From: Polystyrenella longa
GTDB lineage: Bacteria; Planctomycetota; Planctomycetia; Planctomycetales; Planctomycetaceae
Assembly (NCBI RefSeq): GCF_007750395.1
Contig: NZ_CP036281.1
Span: 1,451,001 to 1,515,000, forward strand
DNA length: 64,000 bases
Direction: 5' to 3'
Shown here: positions 17,692 through 26,955 of the stretch, piece by piece
Layout of the letters: each line of letters starts with the position of its first letter
Position numbering within the stretch: the stretch's first letter is position 1
The notes under the pieces: generated by a model
Seen by the model: the letters and a program-made list of their open reading frames with translations, nothing else
What the model was told of the DNA's origin: nothing
Database searches by the model: none
Translations under genes and position numbers: made by a program

Positions 17692-17810
17692 CGCGAGCGG
17701 AGCATTTCAGTTATGGCGAATGTCAGCAGTGGCTATCGATTAATAACTCCAACGTCTCACGTTCGGTATGACTTCGGTATAACAATGACGGGTTACCGAC
17801 TAACGTTTTC

Positions 17811-17843
<33 letters not shown>

Positions 17844-17885
17844 TTACAGAGTCGGTTTCGTATGCTTCTTGATGGCTTAAACTTG

Positions 17886-18022
17886 TTTTGTTCTGAAGGG
17901 AGCACTCCATCTTTCGTGAGGAATCCCGTTGTTGCATTGGTTTCGGAGTATTCAATGAGTTCTCCGTGATCGGCACTGCTGAACGAGTCAGCAGTGGCAC
18001 CCTTGTGTGATTCCGAATGGGG
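17886..18022. repeat. Direct repeat R2a (137 bp)
   Basis: Begins TTTTGTTCTGAAGGGAGCAC and ends GATTCCGAATGGGG. It is highly similar, in the same orientation, to 18767-18905. Both contain the hairpin CACTGCTG-AACGAGT-CAGCAGTG. The two copies bracket the unknown gene at 18081-18599. No ORF of its own. Confidence 0.85.
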
Positions 18023-18080
18023 GGCTTCACATAACTGTCCAGATGCGAGTTGCCTCTAATTCTCAATCCTCAACGTCAGT

Positions 18081-18599
18081 TCATAACTCTATTCCATATT
18101 GCTTTGCGACATAGTTCAGCCATTCTAAATAGTCGACGTCGTTTTGAGATTCCATTTTGAGTCGCTTGGCGTATCTTTGCAAATAGGGTTGGAATTCATC
18201 TCTGTTACCACCAGCCAGCAGATCGCCGAAAATACCGCGACGATCATGCTGCTGACTTTCCGGATGATCATATATAAGAAGCCATTCGGTAACGGTCAGG
18301 CCATTTGCATCTCTGGCACACAAGCGTATGTTGGTCTTTTTGTAGACATCAAAATCTCCCCAATTCTCATAAAGTCGATTAAACAGTTCTTCCCGGTCGA
18401 TTTCGGAACAGAGGGAAATCAGAATCGCGACCGTCATTTCATCGTATTTGTCTCGTTGGCTTATCAGACGGCGATAGCAGGAATCGAATATCACACTCCC
18501 TTCGTTTTGAAAATGGACACGGAGTCGTTCTATAGAATCTTTGGCATTCAGGAGATCCAGTTCGTTAACTGTCTGTTGGATATTCTGATGGGTTTCCAT
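18081..18599 (-). CDS. Hypothetical protein between direct repeats
   Basis: 172 residues, not recognised. It is predicted to be mostly alpha-helical, soluble and slightly acidic, with no signal peptide or membrane segment. Sequence such as REELFNRLYENWGDFDVYKK and ANGLTVTEWLLIYDHPESQQ has the look of a real globular protein. Base composition is more AT-rich than its neighbours. It lies alone on the minus strand, framed by two 137-bp direct repeats, an arrangement that could reflect insertion of a cassette or repeat-mediated duplication. Upstream (18600-18766) no promoter is evident. A plus-strand ORF over the same region (18144-18707) is less protein-like. Confidence 0.65.
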   Translation of the reverse strand: METHQNIQQTVNELDLLNAKDSIERLRVHFQNEGSVIFDSCYRRLISQRDKYDEMTVAILISLCSEIDREELFNRLYENWGDFDVYKKTNIRLCARDANGLTVTEWLLIYDHPESQQHDRRGIFGDLLAGGNRDEFQPYLQRYAKRLKMESQNDVDYLEWLNYVAKQYGIEL

Positions 18600-18766
18600 T
18601 TTTATGCTATTCAGATAGGACCAGCGAGTGGTACGAAAGGAGAAAAGTCGAAAGCCACACTAAACCATTGCATCAAAGGAATAGTTTTCAATCAAGCTGT
18701 TTTTTAAAAAATCAGAATGGGCGATAAAGCGTACCGATGTTGAAAGTTTCCTTGAGGTACAACAGA

Positions 18767-18905
18767 TTTTGTTCTGAAGGGAGCACTCCATCTTTCTTGA
18801 GGAATCCCGTTGTTGCATTGGTTTCGGAGCATTCGATGCTATACCCGTATCCGGCACTGCTGAACGAGTCAGCAGTGGCACCTTGGTATGATTCCTGATT
18901 GGGGA
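18767..18905. repeat. Direct repeat R2b (139 bp)
   Basis: Second copy of R2, same orientation as 17886-18022, differing mainly in a variable patch of about 15 bp before the CACTGCTG hairpin (18855-18877). It ends 75 bp before the start codon of the beta-propeller gene, so it may contribute to that gene's upstream region. Confidence 0.85.
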
Positions 18906-18980
18906 TTGCTTACAGCGACTGCGGGCTTTACGATCGAGAAGATAATACTCGATCTATATACAACCCATAGGAATCCTTTG

Positions 18981-19931
18981 ATGCCAAATCTGACTCGCGT
19001 TCTGTTCTCCCTTCTCGTACTGCTGACTCTCAGTGTTCCTGCCTTCGCCGCTCATCCTGTCATCATGCAGGGGAATGGGAAACTGGCCGTCGTCAACGAA
19101 GCGGGTGAAGTTGAATGGGAGATGCCGTGGAAGGATATTCATGATCTGCATATGTTGGAGAATGGCAATATCTTGACTGTCCGTGCCTTTCGCGAAGTGG
19201 TCGAGATTGATCGCAAATCAAAAGAAGTCGTCTGGTCGTACGACAGTTCGATAGAGAATGGGAACAGCGGGAAGAAAATCGAAGTGCATGCCATCCAACC
19301 TTTGGCGGATGGACGGGTGATGATTGCCGAGTCGGGGGCAGGGCGGATTATCGAAATTGATCGGTCCGGTAAACTGCTCAAAACTGTCCCACTGAAAATA
19401 GAGAATCCCCATCCCCACCGGGATACCCGGTTGGCCCGTAAGCTCGATAACGGTAATTACCTGGTTTGCCATGAAGGGGACGGAGTCATCCGGGAGTATG
19501 ATGGCGAGAGCAGCGAGGTTGTCTGGGAGTATTCCGTTCCTCTATTTGGTAAAGAACCTCAACCGGGGCATGGACTGGATGCGTTTGGAAATAGTGCCTA
19601 TGCCGCCTTGCGACTCAACAACGGGAACACACTGATCGCGACCGGCAACGGGCATTCGGTGATTGAAGTGACCCCCGAGAAAGAGATTGTCTGGGAACTT
19701 CATCAGGATGACTTGGACGGTATCCGTTTTGCTTGGGTGACTGTTCTGGAAGTTCATCCCAACGGGAACTACATCATCGGGAATTGTCATGCCGGTCCCG
19801 GGAATCCGTTGCTGGTTGAAATTGATCCGGCGACCAAAAAAGTGGTTTGGGCTTTCGATCAATATGACCGCTTTGGGAATTCCGCTCCGACCTCACAGGT
19901 GTTGGGTGTTAGTGGCGATGTTAATCGTTGA
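18981..19931 (+). CDS. Secreted beta-propeller (PQQ-like/arylsulfotransferase-like repeat) protein
   Basis: 316 residues from the ATG at 18981, which is followed by a clean Sec signal peptide (hydrophobic LLVLLTLSVPAFA, cleavage near AFA-AHP). An in-frame start at 18888 is rejected because it would bury the signal sequence 31 residues inside and run into repeat R2b. The mature part consists of repeated blades of the type G-x-N-x-L-x2-G/E...EV-x-P-x-x-E-I-V-W-E, for example LENGNILTVRAFREVVEIDRK, LDNGNYLVCHEGDGVIREYD and LNNGNTLIATGNGHSVIEVT, consistent with a 6-7 bladed propeller. No catalytic residues could be assigned. It is probably periplasmic and ligand-binding. Confidence 0.82.
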   Translation: MPNLTRVLFSLLVLLTLSVPAFAAHPVIMQGNGKLAVVNEAGEVEWEMPWKDIHDLHMLENGNILTVRAFREVVEIDRKSKEVVWSYDSSIENGNSGKKIEVHAIQPLADGRVMIAESGAGRIIEIDRSGKLLKTVPLKIENPHPHRDTRLARKLDNGNYLVCHEGDGVIREYDGESSEVVWEYSVPLFGKEPQPGHGLDAFGNSAYAALRLNNGNTLIATGNGHSVIEVTPEKEIVWELHQDDLDGIRFAWVTVLEVHPNGNYIIGNCHAGPGNPLLVEIDPATKKVVWAFDQYDRFGNSAPTSQVLGVSGDVNR

Positions 19932-20496
19932 AAACGCTTCCATCGCTAACGCTGTCATGAAGCTCCTACAGCGACGCCTGTTTTAATAACGCGGAGTGTC
20001 CCGCTGTTCGCTATCGGTCCGATTATATCAGTCTTAAGGGCTTGGGAATGCGCGACGGGCTTTAGACTGTTTTTCCCTGCTTAGCCAGCTTTACATGAAG
20101 TGAATTGACGGCATCGTTATAACCCGTAATCCGCAAAAATTCCTCACGTCGTCGTAACTGCTTAACCTCCCTGAAACTTGTGATCGTTACAACCGGTCCG
20201 TGTATCGGTCGTTCCGATTGCGAAGACAATTTATTCTTTGCAACTGCTGCCTTATGTAAGCATAATTCGTAGTGCAGCAAGTTTTGTATCTGGCGAATCT
20301 GAATCAGCCTTTAATTCGCGGGAATGACAAAACGGGCTCATGAAAGAGATCCCCGACTCACACTAGACTTGACCCCCTATGACCCGTTCCTGATTTCGCT
20401 TCGTTTGTCCGATGCCGTTTTCGGAACTACACCACTTGAGAGTTCACACCATTGTTTATCGTCCCGCGTCGATGCGGGCCCCAGGGAGATTCGATC
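19932..20496. other. Intergenic region upstream of the YTV-repeat protein
   Basis: 565 bp. It holds only a 72-codon minus-strand frame (20062-20280) without recognisable features. No member of the repeat families in this window was seen. The promoter of the downstream wall-type gene should be here, but I could not assign it. Confidence 0.4.
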
Positions 20497-21858
20497 ATGA
20501 GAGCAACCTTGTTTTTAGCCTTAATCACTTTGGCGGTGCCAGTGACGGCGGAGGCAGGTTGGTATATGGGTGCCGGCAGTTACAACTGCTGTCCAGTTAC
20601 CTCCTGTCAGCCCACATCCTGTTACACGACTTGTAAAGTGGAACGGCAGACCTGTTACAAGACGGTCTATGACACTGTCATGGAACCCGAACCGTACACG
20701 GTTAACCGAACCGTTTACGATACGGTCTATGAAGATCAGTCGACTACCTGCTACCGCAACGTGACTGAAACTCAGTACCGCACCGAAGAGTACACCGTCG
20801 CCCGTCCCGTTTACGAGACCAGCAGCCGTACTCAGACTTACACCGTCATGAAACCGGTCACCGAAACATTGTACCGCGATAGTTCGTACACAGTTCGACG
20901 GCCTGTTTTCGAAGATCATGTTCGCGAATGTCGCCGGACTGTCATGCGACCGGTCACCGAAACGATTGAACGCGAATGTCGCCGCACCGTGATGAAACGT
21001 GTCTGCGAAACGGTTAATCAGGAACGGTGCTACACGATTATGAAACCGGTCACGACTTGTAAAACCGTTCGTCGTGACTGTGGACACTGGACCTGGAAAC
21101 CGGTTTGTGTTCCGGGACCTGTAGTTCCCAAAATGAGCTGCGATCCCTGCACCGGCTGGAAAGTCTGTATGACTCAGATGCCGGGTTGGACGACCTACCG
21201 CCCACAGTGGTGTGCCAAAGTCGTTGAACAGCAGATTCCCTGCACCACCTACGTTCCGGAAGTCGTTCGTCAGAATTGCCCAGTTCAGGTCGTCAAGTAC
21301 GTTCCTGAAGTTCAGGTAACTACAGTTCCTGTGACCGTTTGCAAAATGGTCCCGGAAGTGATCGTTGAAAAGATTCCTTACCGTACCTGTAAAATGGTTT
21401 GCGAAACGATCGTGAAGAAAGTTCCTTACCAGGTTTGCAAAATGGTCCCGGAAGAACGCACCTGCGAAATTCCCGTTCGTACCTGCAAAACTGTTTACGA
21501 AAAGAAAACTCGCGAGATTCCATTCTGCGTGACCAAACAAGTTCCTTACGAAGTAACCCGCCGCGTGGCCAAATGTGTTCCACGAGTCGAGCAGGTGAAC
21601 TGTACTCGGATGGTTGCCAAATGTGTGCCTCGTCAAGTTGCCTACGAAGTTTGCCGAGTCGTGCCCAGCACGGTTTGTGCTCCCTGTGATTCAGGTTGTG
21701 CTTCCGGTAACTGTTCTGTTCCTTTCTCTGGAGCGGGTTCCGCACCAGGATCGACCTACAGTGACGATGCAGGTGAAGGAGTCGAAACGAACAAACCGAC
21801 TCCGATACCTGAGGAGAACCCAGAAGACACCGTACCTAACCCTGATCCTCAGGCTTAA
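20497..21858 (+). CDS. Cysteine-rich YTV-repeat protein (planctomycete wall-type)
   Basis: 453 residues from the ATG at 20497, which has AGGGAG (20483-20488) 8 nt upstream and starts a signal peptide (LFLALITLAVPVTAEA). The mature protein is built of short repeats. The N-terminal half has units around YTV-x2-PV-Y/T-E-T (YTVARPVYET, YTVMKPVTET, YTVRRPVFED) mixed with RECRRTVM. The C-terminal half has valine/proline/cysteine units such as VPYQVCKMVPE and RMVAKCVPR. More than 30 cysteines suggest extensive disulfide cross-linking. YTV-domain proteins were described as candidate wall proteins in Rhodopirellula baltica. The tail (~400-453) is Gly/Ser/Pro/Glu-rich and likely disordered. It is monocistronic with a strong terminator. 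Confidence 0.88.
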   Translation: MRATLFLALITLAVPVTAEAGWYMGAGSYNCCPVTSCQPTSCYTTCKVERQTCYKTVYDTVMEPEPYTVNRTVYDTVYEDQSTTCYRNVTETQYRTEEYTVARPVYETSSRTQTYTVMKPVTETLYRDSSYTVRRPVFEDHVRECRRTVMRPVTETIERECRRTVMKRVCETVNQERCYTIMKPVTTCKTVRRDCGHWTWKPVCVPGPVVPKMSCDPCTGWKVCMTQMPGWTTYRPQWCAKVVEQQIPCTTYVPEVVRQNCPVQVVKYVPEVQVTTVPVTVCKMVPEVIVEKIPYRTCKMVCETIVKKVPYQVCKMVPEERTCEIPVRTCKTVYEKKTREIPFCVTKQVPYEVTRRVAKCVPRVEQVNCTRMVAKCVPRQVAYEVCRVVPSTVCAPCDSGCASGNCSVPFSGAGSAPGSTYSDDAGEGVETNKPTPIPEENPEDTVPNPDPQA

Positions 21859-21925
21859 TCACCTGAAGACAAATCTGGAGAGAGTACTTCTTCAATAAAA
21901 CGAACCGACGGTTCGACCCTGAAAG

Positions 21926-21961
21926 GAACGCACACTCGAATAAAGTGTGCGTTCTTTTTTT
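21926..21961 (+). terminator. Strong rho-independent terminator after the YTV gene
   Basis: Perfect 11-bp stem GAACGCACACT (21926-21936) with AGTGTGCGTTC (21944-21954), a 7-nt loop and then a run of T residues. It is 68 bp after the stop codon. Confidence 0.92.
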
Positions 21962-22142
21962 ATTCGTCTATTCTGGCTGGGTTCAACGGATACCTTTTCA
22001 GTCCGTTTTCCTTATGATCAATTTCATAGGACGACGCTGTAGAAAAGAGAATCGAAGCTCTTCCCGTTCAGAAGAGGAGAACGCGTCAACTGGTCGACAA
22101 CTACTTAAGAGACACATCAAGAAATAGAAAGTCATTCGTTCA

Positions 22143-23120
22143 ATGGGATTCTCGTTGATTACAGGGGGGGCCGGATTTATCGGTAGCAATCTTTGTGGGG
22201 CATTACTGGAGCAGGGGGAGCAGGTGCGGGTAATCGATGATCTGTCGACCGGTCGCATCGAAAATCTGGAGCCATTACTTTCTCAATACGATCAGTTGGA
22301 ATTCCAGGAAGCCTCGATCACCAGCGACAATCATTTGAACGATGCCCTGCAGGATGTTGATACCGTCTATCATCTTGCCGCAGCAGTGGGAGTCAAACTT
22401 GTCGCTGAAGATCCAGTGCGGACTATCGAGACAAATATTGCGCCGACGGAGTTCCTGTTGAAGGCCGCTGCTGTCCGCAATCAGCGGGTCTTTCTCGCTT
22501 CCACCAGCGAAGTCTATGGAAAGAACCCGAATTCCATCTGGTCCGAAGAGGACGATCTCTGTCTGGGACCGACCTCTCGCCCGCGCTGGGCTTATGGTTG
22601 CTCAAAGGCAATCGACGAATTTCTGGCATTGGCTTACGCGCGTCAGCACAGCCTGCCTGTCGTGATTGGTCGGTTCTTCAATGTGGTCGGGCCGAATCAG
22701 GTCGGGAACTACGGCATGGTCATCCCCCGGTTCATCGATAAAGCCCTCGCGGGAGAGAATCTTACAGTCTACGACGATGGCCAGCAGGAACGATGTTTCG
22801 CCCACGTCGACGAAGTCGTCCGCTGCATTCTTAAACTGATGGAAACTCCCGCCGCCAATGGCTTGATCTGCAACATCGGTGGCGACCAAAGCATCACAAT
22901 GCAGGCGCTGGCGGAAAAGGTGATCCAAAAAATCGATCCGACTCTAGCTATCGACTATGTTCCATACCAGCAAGTCTACGGCGCCGACTTCGAAGATGTT
23001 CGCTGCCGCGTGCCCGACCTCTCCCGGTTGGAGTCGCTCATCCATGATAAACCCTCGCTTTCGCTCGACGAAATTCTGGACGAAATCATCAAATGGAAGC
23101 AGGCTCGACTTGATACATGA
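22143..23120 (+). CDS. NAD-dependent epimerase/dehydratase (extended SDR, nucleotide-sugar type)
   Basis: 325 residues. The extended-SDR glycine loop GGAGFIG is at 8-14; an acidic cofactor-specificity Asp lies in VIDDLSTG; there is a Ser in LASTSEVYG and the Y-x3-K pair in YGCSK. The [22 protein letters not shown] segment is characteristic of UDP-glucose 4-epimerases and UDP-glucuronate decarboxylases. The exact reaction (4-epimerase, decarboxylase or 4,6-dehydratase) cannot be decided. It precedes a GT-C-like membrane protein by 231 bp, and both may serve surface glycan synthesis. Confidence 0.88.
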   Translation: MGFSLITGGAGFIGSNLCGALLEQGEQVRVIDDLSTGRIENLEPLLSQYDQLEFQEASITSDNHLNDALQDVDTVYHLAAAVGVKLVAEDPVRTIETNIAPTEFLLKAAAVRNQRVFLASTSEVYGKNPNSIWSEEDDLCLGPTSRPRWAYGCSKAIDEFLALAYARQHSLPVVIGRFFNVVGPNQVGNYGMVIPRFIDKALAGENLTVYDDGQQERCFAHVDEVVRCILKLMETPAANGLICNIGGDQSITMQALAEKVIQKIDPTLAIDYVPYQQVYGADFEDVRCRVPDLSRLESLIHDKPSLSLDEILDEIIKWKQARLDT

Positions 23121-23276
23121 TTTAGACATTCAAACAAGTCCTAACTGGGGGGGGGCAGATTCGCATAGCTCGAGTCCCTCCTAAACTAGATTTCGAATTG
23201 ACGTCGAGCTCGAAACGGTTAGCGGGACAATTACTGTTTAAGTGGAGTATCTGTAGACTCCTCGCTCGTTTAGTTA

Positions 23277-23285
23277 TGATATAAT
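23277..23285 (+). promoter_or_regulatory. Extended -10 element upstream of the GT-C-like gene
   Basis: TG-A-TATAAT (TG at 23277-23278, TATAAT at 23280-23285), with no recognisable -35 at the 17-bp spacing. It is 66 bp before the TTG start at 23352 and would separate this gene transcriptionally from the epimerase. Confidence 0.45.
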
Positions 23286-23351
23286 GGAAGTTGTACGAAC
23301 GATGGCCTTTGTGAGGCCGTCACTCTTTCTCAAGCAATTGGACTCTCTGTT

Positions 23352-25073
23352 TTGTCCCTCGTAACTGATCAAGAACTCATCCAGTTGGCGGCGGATCGGC
23401 CCGAGCCGGTGTTGACCATATTGAAACAGGCGGAAGCTTTTAAACCGTTGCTGTTTGTGCTCGCGCTGATTCCGGGGTTACTCGTCATTCAGTATGACGA
23501 ACTGACGCGGTACGACTCGCTGTTTATTCTGCAAAGTCTTGAACATTGGGAGGCTCCTTCTTCAGTCGCGTTTTCATTGCCGCATTGGATGACCGGGTTC
23601 ACCTTGCATTTGACAGAACTGCCAATTAGCTGGCGATCTCTCCTGCCGACTTATTTTTTCGGTGTGATGCTCGTGCTGGTGGTCTTTATGCTCACCCAGA
23701 CAATGCTGAACTCCCGCTGTGGATTGATCGCGTCTCTGTTATTACTGATGCATCCACAGTACCTGGAACAGTTGACACATCAGGTCACGCCCATGTGCGC
23801 CCTGGCATTGATAATCACCTCACTCTGGGGATATCAACGGCATCTGCTACAGAAGACTATTTTTTCGCCTTACTTACTCGTCGGTGCGGTGGCGGGAGGG
23901 TTGAACATGTTCATCGCTCCGGCGTTTACCTATTTTCTGGTCGCATGGATGGTCGCCGACACCATGTTGATCGCCGCACTGAGATCGGTCGTTCCTCAAC
24001 CCAAAGGAAGTAGGAACCCTAAAGAGATTGGAATGTGGCATTCTTTGAGGTTTCGTCTTATCTCGTTGGGAGGCTTTGCCGCGATTATTACAGCCAGCGG
24101 GCTGTTTCTATTCAGTGTGCGTTGGGGGAGCCCGGATGACTTTGCTCTGCTCATGCCCAAATTGTCCCCCGTCTCCTGGGAAGAACAACGGTTGGTCACT
24201 GACTTTCTGGAATCGACCAGTTTCCTGCTCGGTTTTCTGCTGATTGGCTTGATCGTCTGTTTGAAAGCATTTTTACAATTTGGTCGACTGGCGATTAATC
24301 AACGTTTCTGGGTCATTGGTTTTCTGTTGAGTGGATTAGTCTGGGTTGCCTCCAATCAGACTCAGTCTGATCATTATCCTGACCTGGTAGCGGGCTGGAA
24401 TTTGTTATTCACAATCACTTTATTGGTTCTGGTCGCCGTGTCGTTAGATAAAATTCTGGAACGACAGGTTTCCATCATCGATGTAATGATCGCCTTCGGT
24501 CTCGCGCTACTGATGGCCATCTGGTATACCTTGCGCGTTTTGGAATCAGTGAGTGTCTGGGTGCAGGTTGGTGTGACTCTCTTCATTCTAATTGCGCTTT
24601 GGAAAATCTGGTTACGAACCAGCGGACACGAGTTCCGCGCCAGAAAAATGCTGCGGTTAGGAGTATTCCTACTGTTGATAATGTGTCTGGGGAATAGCGT
24701 CCTGTCTCGAGAGAACCACAAATTCTTCGCAGAGAACGTAGCTGAGTTCGAGCACGGAATCGACGAGGTCGTCGGAAAAGCGGATCGTTTTTTTGTGATC
24801 AGCGAACAGGACTTGCAACCGACCGTGCGTGCTGTACTCAAAATGCAGTGGATGAATCGCCCCCTCGAACATTATCGAAATTGGAACGAGGCCGTGAATA
24901 AACTGAAAGAGGCCAACCAGAGCGATCCGCCTTCAGTTCTCGTCGTTAACACCGAATCGCTTTTGGCGCCCGATTTGGGATCCAGCTTACCGGGATGGAC
25001 GTTGCAGTCTCTTGGTAACGAGTATTACCTGCAGCACTACATTCTGAGTTGCTATGTCGCGAATCATGATTAA
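23352..25073 (+). CDS. Polytopic membrane protein, GT-C glycosyltransferase-like
   Basis: 573 residues from a TTG start. About ten hydrophobic segments span the first 450 residues, and a ~110-residue hydrophilic C-terminal domain follows (FAENVAEFEHGIDEVVGKADRFFVISEQDLQ...). An acidic pair just after the first membrane helix (QYDELTRYDS) resembles the first-loop D/E motif of GT-C (PMT/ArnT-like) glycosyltransferases, which use lipid-linked sugar donors. Overall similarity to that family is a guess from topology; no other catalytic motif is identifiable. It follows the nucleotide-sugar epimerase and converges with the globin gene (46 bp apart). Confidence 0.7.
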   Translation: MSLVTDQELIQLAADRPEPVLTILKQAEAFKPLLFVLALIPGLLVIQYDELTRYDSLFILQSLEHWEAPSSVAFSLPHWMTGFTLHLTELPISWRSLLPTYFFGVMLVLVVFMLTQTMLNSRCGLIASLLLLMHPQYLEQLTHQVTPMCALALIITSLWGYQRHLLQKTIFSPYLLVGAVAGGLNMFIAPAFTYFLVAWMVADTMLIAALRSVVPQPKGSRNPKEIGMWHSLRFRLISLGGFAAIITASGLFLFSVRWGSPDDFALLMPKLSPVSWEEQRLVTDFLESTSFLLGFLLIGLIVCLKAFLQFGRLAINQRFWVIGFLLSGLVWVASNQTQSDHYPDLVAGWNLLFTITLLVLVAVSLDKILERQVSIIDVMIAFGLALLMAIWYTLRVLESVSVWVQVGVTLFILIALWKIWLRTSGHEFRARKMLRLGVFLLLIMCLGNSVLSRENHKFFAENVAEFEHGIDEVVGKADRFFVISEQDLQPTVRAVLKMQWMNRPLEHYRNWNEAVNKLKEANQSDPPSVLVVNTESLLAPDLGSSLPGWTLQSLGNEYYLQHYILSCYVANHD

Positions 25074-25119
25074 GGACTGCCGATATTGAGCTAAGGCAAT
25101 CCGACTGACGCAGTCTTTT

Positions 25120-25554
25120 CTACAGCCGAAACGAATTTTTTTGGATCAGGTATTCGATCCCGTGGGAGATCGAATCAGTCCAGGCCGTTTCGAGTTCGTC
25201 ATTCCATTGGTCATCAAGTTCGCTGATCGTTTCCATGAACGACGACGACCAAAAGGTGTAGAATTCCGGTTTGAGTCTTAGTTTTTCTCTACTATGTAAT
25301 CGAGCGACTTCGTTCATTTGCTGGATGGCTTCTGGTTTCTTTTCCGCAAATGAAACGAGTTCCGCAACCGATTTAGCGAGAATGCGATATCGCTGATTTA
25401 CTGGAAAAACATCGAAGTATTTAGCGACTTCTTTTGAGGATCCAATCATTTTCTGATGGAACAGTGGGAGAAAATTGCTGGCGAGCATGCACCGTCGATA
25501 CGAATCGTGGACTAGCAGGGCCGTCTCTTCTGAAAGAGGGGTGCTTTTCATCAT
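25120..25554 (-). CDS. Globin-like heme protein
   Basis: 144 residues from the ATG at 25554; the frame is open to an ATG at 25626, but the extra 24 residues do not look like globin sequence. The pattern LVHDSYRRCM...FLPLFHQKMIGSSKEVAKYF...RYRILAKSVAELVSF follows helices A-E of bacterial globins. The ARLHSREKLRLKPEFYTFW stretch gives a proximal His F8 candidate (His111 counted from 25626) followed by helices G-H with W-x4-E-x-AW-x5-GI. Single-domain globins of this kind bind O2 or NO; the physiological role is unknown. No reductase domain is attached. Stands alone on the minus strand. Confidence 0.72.
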   Translation of the reverse strand: MMKSTPLSEETALLVHDSYRRCMLASNFLPLFHQKMIGSSKEVAKYFDVFPVNQRYRILAKSVAELVSFAEKKPEAIQQMNEVARLHSREKLRLKPEFYTFWSSSFMETISELDDQWNDELETAWTDSISHGIEYLIQKNSFRL

Positions 25555-26056
25555 GATCTGGTCAATCTCAGAAAGGTATTCAATATTGTCAGACAGGAGA
25601 GAGAAGGGAAGCAATAGACGGTACATGTACCGATCCGATGTAGACTCGAATGAAGCACGCCCACATTGAGTGGTACCAGTGTCTGAAAGAAAGTTTGTTA
25701 AAATCTCGTTTGAATCGCTCGTCTAATTAATTAATCGACATGCGATTCAATTGACATCTCGACTGTCTGTTTATTATTTGGACAATCGTCTCATATTTTT
25801 CAACACAGTTGGTTTAGATAAGATTAAACAAATTTGCACGGGTTTGTACGGCATTTACATGACAAGAAGACCATGGAATCGTCGTAAATAAATCTGGGGA
25901 TCGAAACTTCGTGCGTGAAGGAATTGTTTGTGAAGAGCACGCAGAGGAGGATCGAAAAGTAAACCCGTTTTCGCACCGCGCAGCGGTAGATGGTACGAAG
26001 ACTGTTCTCTTGCCGAAGCTGCAATCACCGATACAGGCTTGCGAATGCGAGTCGAT
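25555..26056. other. AT-rich intergenic region
   Basis: About 500 bp between two minus-strand genes. The stretch 25680-25870 is notably AT-rich, as expected for promoter DNA of the globin gene. Short ORFs here (25824-26024, 25855-26190) show no protein character. Confidence 0.4.
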
Positions 26057-26371
26057 TCAAGCCGATGCTTTTTCTGAGCAGGTGTAGAGATCAGATAGTT
26101 CGACCCGATTGGCGAGCGGCTGCTTGTGATAACGTTCGCCCTGAGCATCATAGAAGTAAATGATGTTGTGGTCGGTTGCCCATATCGCACTCAGACGGAC
26201 GTTTCGCGGACCGTGCAATGTGTACTGAAGACCGCACAGTTTCCCTTTTTTAATCAGCGGAGTTTCCGTGGTCGGAAACTGGTCGAGCAACAGGTTTTCA
26301 CGCTGACACAAGGTTTCGTGGATCCAGTCTCGGACGGTATCCAGGTTTTCAAACTCGGTGGGGGTTTCCAT
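26057..26371 (-). CDS. Hypothetical small protein
   Basis: 104 residues from the ATG at 26371, with AAGG 4-5 nt upstream; the frame is also open to a TTG at 26386. Not recognised. It is soluble, mixed alpha/beta, with a helical N-terminus (TVRDWIHETLCQRENLL) and a strand-rich C-terminal part (LCGLQYTLHGPRNVRLSAIWATDHNIIYFYDAQGE). That pattern is common in small single-domain proteins of planctomycetes. It is isolated from other genes by more than 500 bp upstream. Confidence 0.65.
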   Translation of the reverse strand: METPTEFENLDTVRDWIHETLCQRENLLLDQFPTTETPLIKKGKLCGLQYTLHGPRNVRLSAIWATDHNIIYFYDAQGERYHKQPLANRVELSDLYTCSEKASA

Positions 26372-26955
26372 ATAGCCTTCGGTCAATCAACAAGTCGAAC
26401 GGACACTGGGCCTGAGTAGTCGTTTCTGTAATCGCTCCTGAAGTGAACCTCAGGAATTGTTAACGACAGTCATCGGTCCAGTAGGAGTTATGGAGTACTG
26501 AAGCAGTCGAATGTATCGACCCGGCTAACACCGTTCTTCGAATTTAAAACACTGAGTCGTTTCATCCGAATGAAACGCAAAGCTCCGCAAACTTTCCCGA
26601 CCGGATTCTTCAGCAACTCTTTCAAGTCAAACTGGTAAGTTCAGAGAGACTTTATCGAAGAGGAAACGGATTTGGCGATAAGAGGGTGAAACTTGGCAAA
26701 CCGTAGCGGTTGTAGTGAGACGTGGTCAGATTCACAGTGTGCATGAGCGAAGAAGAAAAGAGTCTCAAGTTCGATCTCATTGAATCGAACAGGAACGTTG
26801 CTGTGGGAGTGAATAGCCATCAATGATGCCTTCAAAGAGTGCGGGAAGACTCGCTTCTCCTGACAGTCTGTCCACGCTAGAATCGAAGGAACGGACAGAC
26901 TTTTGCTTGTCGGGTCTGCCAATGGTCCGCGTCCCATCTCCGAGAGGAACCTTTC
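26372..26955. other. Intergenic region between divergent genes
   Basis: 584 bp with no convincing gene. A minus-strand frame of 146 codons (26641-27081) overlaps the start of the dehydrogenase gene and has no coding character. CCGGCTAACACCGTTCTTCG at 26521-26540 resembles GCGGCTAACACGTTG at 35955-35969, both in front of genes, but the match is short. Confidence 0.4.

Noticed and set aside
20062-20280. 72-codon minus-strand ORF
   Set aside because: Short, basic, without SD or homologous pattern; could be chance.
20521-21636. Minus-strand ORF rich in Asn/Phe/His
   Set aside because: Antisense of the repetitive YTV gene; its apparent repeats mirror the coding repeats.
25103-25121. Small hairpin GACTG-ACG-CAGTC followed by TTTTCT
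   Set aside because: A 5-bp stem is too weak to call a terminator, although it lies at the junction of convergent genes.
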